Positions 17,069-24,496 of a stretch of DNA of 40,899 bases are shown in pieces. Position numbers and translations under genes: made by a program. The stretch is from Lewinellaceae bacterium (GTDB lineage: Bacteria; Bacteroidota; Bacteroidia; Chitinophagales; Saprospiraceae). The DNA lies in NCBI GenBank assembly GCA_020636215.1, contig JACJYG010000019.1, forward strand, positions 1 through 40,899, in the 5' to 3' direction. Positions within the stretch are counted from its first letter, which is position 1; every line of letters begins with the position of its first letter. The notes beneath the pieces were generated by a model. That model saw nothing but the letters and a program-made list of their open reading frames with translations. It ran no database searches and was not told the origin of the DNA.

Positions 17069-20000
17069 GTATCATTAGCGTAAAAAAAGACTGGTCGTTG
17101 AAGGTTGCCTGGTATCGGGTATTTATTCGAAAGCCAGTTGCTTTTGAACCTTATGATGAAGTCATCCTGGAGTTGTTAGCTGTTAATGAGGGTGTTTTAC
17201 CAAAAGACGAATTGGGCATACTGCTGGGGTTTGGGGTGAAGGATGATCCCGCGGCTAATCTTTTTAAAGATGTTGCTGAAATTCAACTATTTGATTATTT
17301 CCTTCAACAACTTAAGCGATACGACCTCATCTCCGTTTCTAAAGACGATAATACCCAGCAAGAATTGGTTGAGATTAACTACTGGGGACAACATGCACTG
17401 GAAGACCATAGAAAGTACACGTTTTATGAAGCCATCGCCCCTGTTTTTGATCACTTGTATTTGTCATACGAAGAGGAGAATGATTTCTTTTTCCCCTTCT
17501 ATGTGCTTCCCATTGACCAATCTATTCGCCAGGTTAAGAAATGTAGATCATATATCCTGGAGCAGGATGTCAGTGATCAAAGTCAGTTCCTCAAAAATAA
17601 AATCCTTAGAAACCAAGCAGAGAAATCAGAATATCTGCTGGATTTTGTCCAGCCGGAAGCAGTAGACAAATTTGCAGAATCATTCGCAATTGATATTAAT
17701 CTAAAAATCGCAGAGGGGAGGAATGTTATTTCAGTTGGAGTTGAAGATCAGCCACTGGAAGTACTAAATGAACTTCTTAGCAGACCCGATAATAAAGCAA
17801 TTTATGATGATTTGCTATCCTATGCTGAGTATAGGGCTTTGATCGCCGGAGATACTCCTATCCGCTCAGCGGACCTGGAACGACACCGCCAACATGTAGA
17901 GTGGCAGAAGGTCCTGGGAATAGAGAGAGTAGAGTGGGATAGTGACTTATTCGGCTTATTAACCCATGAGGGCATCTCCTCGGGTTCGATTTGGGATGCG
18001 GTTGCCCGAAACTGTCCGCTTGATATCCTAGAAGATAACCTTAAAGGTTTCCTTGAATACCATAACTGGTTAGCCCTGACCGAGCGTTTTGATGCTAACT
18101 ACATTTTCTCTCATTACCAAAATTATCCTTGGGATACGGACCTTTTTATTGAAAAATCCTCTGGCCCCCAATTAGAACAGTTACTGAGTCGTGACCTCCT
18201 TGAAGAAACATTTACGGACTGGAATAGGCTAATCCCAAAACTCTCCGATCTTTTTATTGCTGATCATCTCACTGATGGAAAAATTCACCTTCCGGTTTTA
18301 GTAAAGAAGAAGCCTGGGCTTAGTAAAGAATTGATTATCAGGCATCCCGACCTGGAGTGGGGGTGGAGATACGTAAGTGACAGTTTCGATCTACCTTATC
18401 TCCTTGAAAATTTTGATGAGCTGAGGTCTAAATTGGATTTGGCAATCATCTTACCCCGTGTGTTAAACGCTCAAGATGAGGTCTTCTCAGAATTCATTAA
18501 CCATCCAGCTTTCATACCTACTGTAGAAGCCTTTGCCAATTCCCCAGAAAGGAGATTTTATGTAAATGAAGAGATGGTTGTCCTTCTCGACAAAGCCCGC
18601 TTAGATTTCCTTGAGCTTTACCAACTAGCTTATTGGGGAGAAGGTCGGCTGTCGGGAGTGGAAAGTAATGCATGTCTTATCTGGACTGAAGAGATATTTG
18701 CCACCTTTTCCCACAAGGTTAAATCGGAAAAGGGATATCGACACGTTTCCCAAACCGTACGATCCTTAAAGATAGTTACTGACTTTCCGGACTTTTTCTG
18801 GGATTTCTCTATTCTTTCTTCGCGTGAAGGGCTTATTGCTGATAAGGCTTTTATCATGCAACACAAAGAAAAGTTAGCCTTTGCTAAGCTCGTTTACAGC
18901 ATCCCAAAATCCCTGCTATTAGACGAATTTCCATTGTTTTACGGTTGGTCATTGGAAGAGGTGAAAACGGAAAAACTCAATGAATGTATTCAATTCAGGT
19001 TTAGTTTCAGGGAAATATTACATCTGATCGACTGGTACAGATCTGAAACCTTTCGCCTAATCTCCACGGAAGATGAGGACACCCCATTCAACTGGCCCCA
19101 AGTCCTTAATAATGCATCAGTAAGTGAGGTGGAAGCGACATTTGCTGTCAATCAAGTAATGTTTGCGGATCTACCTGGGCAAGATGAACTGATCAAAGCA
19201 GTGACTCGTAAGCTCGAATGGGATTTCATAAAAGATAATATTGACTTGAAATGGGATTGGGAAGCTGTAACCCGGGAAAAATTGACTGTGGAGTTGCTGC
19301 GATCAACGCCATTCCTGGACCAATACTGCCAACACCTTTATTGGCCTTATATCCTGGACAAGGTGTTTACTATCGAGGAGCTTTCTCTTGAGAGTAAATT
19401 ACCTGAAATTGCCGCTTACCTGCTTACTGTGCCACCTGAGATAGCAAGTTTATCCTGGTCGAAAATGACCAAAAAAATTCCCGCAGGCCAATTGTGGAAT
19501 GCAATCGAAGCGACATTAGACAATGCAATATTTGATTGGGACTGGGAGTATATCTCTTCCAGCAACAAGATGGCAAGTAGGTTGTCTATCAATGATTTAG
19601 AAGACTACCAAGACTTGCTTGACTGGGATAAGCTATCGGCAAATCCAGTATTGGTTACACTTTGGAAGAATGATAGGGAACAATTCCTAAACTACCAAAG
19701 CTGGATTAATGAAAGAATAAGGTATCTAAATGTATTCGAGGAAAATTGGGATTTTAAAGCACTTTCTAAAATCTCAACGATCACCTGGGCTCCTGACATT
19801 ATTGACCCTTTTCGGACGAAATGGGATTGGGAGGCCTTATCTGCAGAGAGTGGATTGTTAACGTATAAAAATGATGAAGGACAATACTTCTACAACCCGG
19901 AAAGACTTGAGGAATATGCTGAGCTGATTAGCTGGACGGCCTTGTCAAAAAGATTATATGTTTGGATCAGTTCAGATTTATTGATCAAATTTATTGATCA

Positions 20001-21981
20001 GTCCTGGGACTTTGAAGCACTATCTGGCCATCCCAAACTGATTTTGTCAATAGAGTTATTAACCCAAACGCAAGACAAGAACTGGAGTTGGCGCCAGCTG
20101 ACCCGAAACCCTACGCTTCCTTTGAATAAAAATCTTTTACTAGCCCGAGGCTTCAATGAAGAGGGCGAGGAAATTAAAGTGGATGACTGGTCATGGGTGG
20201 CACAAAAAGACTGGGATTGGGGATTATTGTCTTCCAAGGAATGGGTGGATAGAGAGACTGTTATAGTACTAGATGATAAACCGTGGAATTGGAAAGTTAT
20301 ATCGGAACGGAAAGATTTTCTCTTTGATAAGAATATGATTGAAGTCCTTCTTTTGAAAACAGAAGTTAATTGGCGGGTTATCATTCAAAATGATCATACT
20401 CATCTTACTCCAGAAACAGTTGAATTGCTTAAAGAGGGGGGGCATCTTTCCGATAATGATTGGAGTGTCATATCAGCGCACAAGAATTTAAACTTTCATC
20501 GCCTGAATGACCAAAACGAGCTGTTCTTCGACTGGCAATTCCTCAATCGCTACAAGGATAGATGGGACTGGGAGAAGTTAGTTGAAAAAGAAAAAATAGA
20601 TGTTAACAATCGTAGCATCCTCCGCAACTTCAGGGAAGAACTAAACTGGGGTAAGATATCGGAAGCTGCGGGATTTCAGCCTAACTTTGACATATTAGAT
20701 GAATTTGCTGAAGTCCTTAATTGGGATGTTCTCTCAGAGAAACTTCCTTTGACAAATGAACTACTTGAGCATTTTGCTGAATATCTGAACTGGGGTGTAG
20801 TAAGCCAAAATAAAAAAATTGAATTTTCACAAGCCTTAATCGATCAATTCTCTGTTCATTGGGAATGGCACCAGCTCCTCCGAAATATTAGCGTTTTAGA
20901 GGATCGGGGTTTATATGATTACATTTTAGATCATATCAGCAATACCCCTTTGTTAGAGCTTATTGTTAATCTGCATGAACAAGGGCGACCTAACGCTGGG
21001 TTTATTTTTCATTACACCCATGTTGCCAATGCGATTCAAATCCTTAAGGATCAAGCACTAAAATCCCGTGACAGGGCCCGGCAATATAATAATAGTGCAG
21101 GGACAGTTTGGCAATCAAGCTCAAAACCACGTCCTTTTGCTCGTTTTTACTTTAGACCGAAGACACCCAACCAATTTTACAATGAAAACCTCGGGTTAAT
21201 CTACCGAACCAGAGATCCGATCTATCAGCTGTGGGAAGGTATGGATTATCCAAAGTGTGTATTCCCAGTGTTTTTCCGAATTAACTTATACGGACTGCTT
21301 AGTTTTTCAGGTCTTGACATCAAGATCAGCAATGGCAATATGCAAAGACGACATACAAGGTTCTCTTCAATTGAGGAAATGCTCTCCGTTTTTAACTTCT
21401 CAGATGTTTTCCACGATGGTGCGTTCCAGCGTCATGAAAAAGAGCAGGTTATGAATGCAAGAGAGCAAGAGATGTTAATCCGGGATGAGCTTGACTTACG
21501 AGCTCTGCCTATAAAATATCTTAGCATTTTAGTTCCCTCAAAGCAAGAAAAAGCCATATTGGAGCAATTAAATATTCCGGATAAGTTTAAGAGGGCTATC
21601 CAGGTTGACCCTACTCCTTTCAATCTTGAAAATGAACAGGTTGAGTTTAGGGAAGAAAAAGAAGGAGATAAGGAGATGCTTCGCGTAGCTGTACCAAATG
21701 AAGGTTTTTTTTCACTTCGTGTGTATATGCCAAAACAACAGGCTAAGGTGCACGAGCCCAAGGGTAGATTAAGGAAAGCTCCAATAGAACTGGGTAACTA
21801 TCAACAATTCGAGTTTTCTTCAGAGGTCAGTATTCCGAAAGATGCCACTTTCACGATTACACTGTATGATGATCAACCTGACTATGATAATCAAAATAAG
21901 CAAGACTGGCTACTATTTACTACTGATAACCACTGGGAAGAAATTCTAACCACTTTTGGAAAAACGTACTTTAGGGTTTAA
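17065..21981 (+). CDS. Trp-repeat scaffold protein with C-terminal DarT-like ADP-ribosyltransferase domain
   Basis: A 1638-residue protein starting at GTG 17065, in a 4-nt overlap with the helicase stop. Residues 20-110 look winged-helix-like. From about 290, and densely from 720 to 1310, runs a degenerate repeat built on W-x-W-x-x-L/I/V-S (WDWEALS, WDWEYIS, WNWKVIS, WSWRQLT and others; about ten W-x-W sites plus many single-Trp versions). Residues about 1312-1510 match DarT (DUF4433), which ADP-ribosylates thymidine in single-stranded DNA. The shared elements are F-H1316-Y-T-H1319, F-Y-F-R-P-K-T-P near 1361-1368, V-F-P-V-F-F-R and N-A-R-E-Q-E1469-M-L-I. The last corresponds to the catalytic-Glu segment Q-A-E-F-L-V of DarT. 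About 120 residues of beta-rich sequence follow. Free DarT is about 200 residues, so this is a large fusion. Activity is inferred from motifs only. Confidence 0.78.
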   Translation: MSIISVKKDWSLKVAWYRVFIRKPVAFEPYDEVILELLAVNEGVLPKDELGILLGFGVKDDPAANLFKDVAEIQLFDYFLQQLKRYDLISVSKDDNTQQELVEINYWGQHALEDHRKYTFYEAIAPVFDHLYLSYEEENDFFFPFYVLPIDQSIRQVKKCRSYILEQDVSDQSQFLKNKILRNQAEKSEYLLDFVQPEAVDKFAESFAIDINLKIAEGRNVISVGVEDQPLEVLNELLSRPDNKAIYDDLLSYAEYRALIAGDTPIRSADLERHRQHVEWQKVLGIERVEWDSDLFGLLTHEGISSGSIWDAVARNCPLDILEDNLKGFLEYHNWLALTERFDANYIFSHYQNYPWDTDLFIEKSSGPQLEQLLSRDLLEETFTDWNRLIPKLSDLFIADHLTDGKIHLPVLVKKKPGLSKELIIRHPDLEWGWRYVSDSFDLPYLLENFDELRSKLDLAIILPRVLNAQDEVFSEFINHPAFIPTVEAFANSPERRFYVNEEMVVLLDKARLDFLELYQLAYWGEGRLSGVESNACLIWTEEIFATFSHKVKSEKGYRHVSQTVRSLKIVTDFPDFFWDFSILSSREGLIADKAFIMQHKEKLAFAKLVYSIPKSLLLDEFPLFYGWSLEEVKTEKLNECIQFRFSFREILHLIDWYRSETFRLISTEDEDTPFNWPQVLNNASVSEVEATFAVNQVMFADLPGQDELIKAVTRKLEWDFIKDNIDLKWDWEAVTREKLTVELLRSTPFLDQYCQHLYWPYILDKVFTIEELSLESKLPEIAAYLLTVPPEIASLSWSKMTKKIPAGQLWNAIEATLDNAIFDWDWEYISSSNKMASRLSINDLEDYQDLLDWDKLSANPVLVTLWKNDREQFLNYQSWINERIRYLNVFEENWDFKALSKISTITWAPDIIDPFRTKWDWEALSAESGLLTYKNDEGQYFYNPERLEEYAELISWTALSKRLYVWISSDLLIKFIDQSWDFEALSGHPKLILSIELLTQTQDKNWSWRQLTRNPTLPLNKNLLLARGFNEEGEEIKVDDWSWVAQKDWDWGLLSSKEWVDRETVIVLDDKPWNWKVISERKDFLFDKNMIEVLLLKTEVNWRVIIQNDHTHLTPETVELLKEGGHLSDNDWSVISAHKNLNFHRLNDQNELFFDWQFLNRYKDRWDWEKLVEKEKIDVNNRSILRNFREELNWGKISEAAGFQPNFDILDEFAEVLNWDVLSEKLPLTNELLEHFAEYLNWGVVSQNKKIEFSQALIDQFSVHWEWHQLLRNISVLEDRGLYDYILDHISNTPLLELIVNLHEQGRPNAGFIFHYTHVANAIQILKDQALKSRDRARQYNNSAGTVWQSSSKPRPFARFYFRPKTPNQFYNENLGLIYRTRDPIYQLWEGMDYPKCVFPVFFRINLYGLLSFSGLDIKISNGNMQRRHTRFSSIEEMLSVFNFSDVFHDGAFQRHEKEQVMNAREQEMLIRDELDLRALPIKYLSILVPSKQEKAILEQLNIPDKFKRAIQVDPTPFNLENEQVEFREEKEGDKEMLRVAVPNEGFFSLRVYMPKQQAKVHEPKGRLRKAPIELGNYQQFEFSSEVSIPKDATFTITLYDDQPDYDNQNKQDWLLFTTDNHWEEILTTFGKTYFRV
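18360..20880 (+). repeat. Coding Trp-x-Trp protein repeats
   Basis: This part of the gene encodes the degenerate W-x-W-x-x-L-S units, roughly every 30-60 residues and closer together toward the 3' end. Units vary (WGWRYVS, WDWEAVT, WDWEALS, WSWRQLT, WDWGLLS, WNWKVIS, WDWEKLV, WEWHQLL). The DNA itself is not a tandem repeat, so the repeats are old at the protein level. Confidence 0.75.
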
Positions 21982-22195
21982 TGATTTTCATAGAAAAAGG
22001 CAACCTGTTAAAGTCGAATTGTCAAACTTTGTGAATACAATAAACTGTGTGGAAGCTATGGGAAAAGGACTCGCCCTGGTATTCAAGCTGAGGTATCCCG
22101 CCATGTTCGATTTGTATAGGAGTCATTGTCAAAAGGACTTGATTAGCCCTGGAAAGCTTTGGTTGTACAAAGGAGACATCAAAACTACCTTTTAA
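21981..22195 (+). pseudogene. darG antitoxin remnant (frameshifted, truncated macrodomain)
   Basis: The ATG at 21981 shares its A with the TAA stop of the DarT-like gene (TAATG coupling). It reads MIFIEKGNLLKSNCQTL and then meets TGA at 22032. One base back in phase, from 22031, the protein continues as VNTINCVEAMGKGLAL...PGKLWLYKGDIK and stops at 22195. Joined, this is the N-terminal half of the DarG macrodomain, including the VNTVNC and MGKG elements that bind ADP-ribose. The rest of the macrodomain and the C-terminal toxin-binding domain are missing. DarG normally removes ADP-ribose from DNA and restrains DarT. A TTG at 21956 opens the second frame but gives a non-family N-terminus. The gene is almost certainly non-functional unless the break is a sequencing error, and the truncation would remain even then. 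Confidence 0.8.
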
Positions 22196-22323
22196 TTTAA
22201 GGAGAAAGGGAGTGCTGATTAGGGTCGATATGTTGCACAGCGAAGTCTTTCTGGCTTAATCAAAACTTTTACAAGCTGAAAGCCATTTTAGTTGATTCGC
22301 AACAATGAATCCATTTTTTGCGT

Positions 22324-22331
22324 TATATTTG
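22324..22331 (+). promoter_or_regulatory. -7-like box before the ATPase/RloB pair
   Basis: TATATTTG is a perfect TAnnTTTG match 17 bp before the ATG at 22349. No TTTG/TTG lies at the expected -33 position, so this is a weak call. Confidence 0.3.
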
Positions 22332-22348
22332 CAGAAAACGCTCCTATT

Positions 22349-23680
22349 ATGCTTGTTCGGTTTTCACTTAAGAACTATAAAGCCTTCAAGGAAGAGGTAA
22401 ACCTCAGCCTGGTTGCTTCCAATTATGACAAAACCACGCGCTGGGAGGAAAATGTATTTGAAGTTCCTGAATTTGGTTTGAAGCTCCTGAAGAGCGCCGT
22501 GATCTATGGCGCCAATGCCAGTGGCAAAAGCAAACTGGCGGAAGGCATGCGCTTCATGAGAAATTTCGTTATCCATTCTTCGCGTGAAACCCAAAAAGGC
22601 GACCGAATTGATGTTCAACCTTTTTTGCTGAGTACAGAAACGGAGGGCCAACCTTCGGAGTTTGAGATGATTTTCGTGTATAAATCCGAGCTGTTCCGCT
22701 ATGGTTTTGAGGTGGCGCCTGACCGGGTGGCGGCGGAGTGGCTTTTCCACCGTGGAAAGACCAAAGAAGTGGAAATCTTTTACCGGAAAGGGCAAAAATT
22801 CGATTTGCACAAAACCCGGTTTAAAACAGCTCGGGCCCTGGTGGAAGGAAAGATGATCCGCCCTAATGCCTTGCTGATCTCGGTAGCTGCTCAGTTCAAT
22901 GACAAACTGGCGGGAAAGGTGCTGGAATGGTTTTCGAAGTTTAATGTGATCTCAGGACTCCGGGAGGAAGGATATCAGGGGTTTACAATGGGTAGGACCA
23001 GAAATGACCAAGATAAACAGGAGATTATTAGTCTTTTGAAAAAAGCGGACCTGGGCATTGAAGACCTGACCCTCAAAATTCTTGACCCGGACAATATTCC
23101 CACCGGCCTGCCTAAAGAGTTGAGGGAGGTCATCGAGCAAAAACTACAGGAAGAAGGTGGTGAGGTATTCATGGATATTCTGACCACTCATAAAAAGTAT
23201 GATGCTGGAAAACGGGTGGCGGGCACGGTGCAGTTCTCCATGGATGAAGATGAGTCTTCTGGTACCCGTAAGTTTTTTGCTTTGTCTGGGCCGGTTCTTG
23301 ATACGCTCCAGAACGGAAAGGTGCTTGTCGGTGACGAACTGGATTCCAAATTACATCCCAACCTGGTCTACAAGCTGGCCGAGCTGTTCAATTCCCGGGA
23401 AAATAATTCCTTAAACGGACAATTGATCTTCAATACCCATGATACCAACCTGTTAAGTTCCGGCCTTTTCCGCCGTGACCAAATCTGGTTCACGGAGAAA
23501 GACAGGTATGGCGCCGCAACCCTTTATTCTCTCGGCGACTTCAAAACAGATGAAGTCCGTAAAGAAGAGAATTTTGAAAAGAACTATATAAGAGGAAAAT
23601 ACGGGGCGATCCCATACCTTGGAGACTTTGACTTACTCTTTCCCAAAAAACTGACGCCGGTCTATGAAAATGAAGGATAA
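22349..23680 (+). CDS. AAA ATPase, RloA/AbiLi-type
   Basis: A 443-residue ABC-type ATPase. It opens with the typical M-L-V-R-F-S-L-x-N-Y-K-A-F-K strand, then Walker A YGANASGKSK near residue 53. Late in the protein come Walker B as V-L-V-G-D-E-L-D near 325 and a switch His in F-N-T-H-D-T-N. I chose the ATG at 22349 because it starts directly at the conserved first strand; an in-frame ATT at 22292 would add 19 unrelated residues. It overlaps the RloB gene by 11-17 nt. ATPase plus RloB pairs are known as phage-defence modules (RloAB; AbiL from memory), in which the ATPase is thought to sense infection and control the toprim-like partner. It sits directly after the darG remnant and may be an independent cargo unit. 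Confidence 0.8.
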   Translation: MLVRFSLKNYKAFKEEVNLSLVASNYDKTTRWEENVFEVPEFGLKLLKSAVIYGANASGKSKLAEGMRFMRNFVIHSSRETQKGDRIDVQPFLLSTETEGQPSEFEMIFVYKSELFRYGFEVAPDRVAAEWLFHRGKTKEVEIFYRKGQKFDLHKTRFKTARALVEGKMIRPNALLISVAAQFNDKLAGKVLEWFSKFNVISGLREEGYQGFTMGRTRNDQDKQEIISLLKKADLGIEDLTLKILDPDNIPTGLPKELREVIEQKLQEEGGEVFMDILTTHKKYDAGKRVAGTVQFSMDEDESSGTRKFFALSGPVLDTLQNGKVLVGDELDSKLHPNLVYKLAELFNSRENNSLNGQLIFNTHDTNLLSSGLFRRDQIWFTEKDRYGAATLYSLGDFKTDEVRKEENFEKNYIRGKYGAIPYLGDFDLLFPKKLTPVYENEG

Positions 23681-24374
23681 GAAGGCGGGACAGATCAGAA
23701 AAAAGGAACGTCATAGACGGGCATTGAAAGCAGCTAAAGAAAGACGGCGGGGTGAGCCTTCTTTAGAACGCCCCAAGCCTTTCAAGGCTGAAAGGCCAAC
23801 CATACTTATTGTTTGCGAAGGTAGAAATACGGAGCCCTCTTATTTCCGGCAATTCCGTCTTTCTTCGGCTACCATTAAAGCTATTGGCGAAGGGTATAAT
23901 ACCGTTTCTTTGGTCAATAGAGCTGCACAATTGGCCAAAGAGAAAGATTTTGAACAGGTTTGGTGTGTTTTCGATAAAGATATTTTCTCGGATAACGATT
24001 TCAACAATGCCATTGTCATGGCTCAAAGTTTGGGGTTTGGGGTTGCCTATTCCAACCAAGCCTTTGAGTATTGGATTATCCTGCATTTCGAGGACCATCA
24101 GGGAGGCGGCATGCATCGTTCTACTTATGTCGATAAAATCAACAGCTATCTCCAGCCACTTGGGGTAGAATTTGACCGAAATAGTAAAACGATAAGTGAG
24201 GAAATCTTTTCTATATTGGAAGAAGTGGACCAACAGACAAAAGCCTCGAGGATAAGATTGGCAATTAACCGAGCTCAAAGGATTTACAACAGCCTTACCC
24301 ATCATAGCCCTGCAAAGGAGGAATCATCCACCACCGTATTCAAACTGGTGGAGGAAATATTGAAATATGTCTAA
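23664..24374 (+). CDS. rloB: RloB family toprim-like protein
   Basis: A 236-residue RloB-type protein. A lysine/arginine-rich N-terminus of about 45 residues precedes the strand T-I-L-I-V-C-E-G-R-N-T-E-P-x-Y-F, whose Glu is the first toprim-like acid. The second acidic strand is V-W-C-V-F-D-K-D. A later S-N-Q-A-F-E-Y-W-I-I-L-H-F segment is also typical of the family. Toprim-like acids suggest metal-dependent nucleic-acid cleavage. Start is at ATG 23664 or the second ATG at 23670, either of which overlaps the ATPase gene end and implies coupling. It is the last gene of the AT-rich block. Confidence 0.85.
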   Translation: MKMKDKKAGQIRKKERHRRALKAAKERRRGEPSLERPKPFKAERPTILIVCEGRNTEPSYFRQFRLSSATIKAIGEGYNTVSLVNRAAQLAKEKDFEQVWCVFDKDIFSDNDFNNAIVMAQSLGFGVAYSNQAFEYWIILHFEDHQGGGMHRSTYVDKINSYLQPLGVEFDRNSKTISEEIFSILEEVDQQTKASRIRLAINRAQRIYNSLTHHSPAKEESSTTVFKLVEEILKYV

Positions 24375-24390
24375 TTCAAAAGCTACTGCG

Positions 24391-24422
24391 TTTGTAATTA
24401 AGCGTGGAATAGTATAGCTTTA
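24391..24422 (+). promoter_or_regulatory. Candidate promoter before the DUF1998 helicase
   Basis: TTTG at 24391-24394, 20 bp, then TAGCTTTA at 24415-24422 (TAnnTTTG with the last base changed). It lies in the 122-bp gap before the helicase ATG. If real, the last two genes could be transcribed separately from the upstream cargo. Confidence 0.33.
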
Positions 24423-24496
24423 ACAGCTAACATACAAGCTTTGGTCAGCGATGACTGTCAATAAAAGGGGAATAAACGGCTCTAACAAATTAACCC

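Noticed and set aside
21956..22195. A TTG-started 79-codon gene after the DarT-like ORF
   Set aside because: Its N-terminus is not family-like, while the ATG at 21981 in another frame gives the true DarG start; read as a frameshifted remnant instead.
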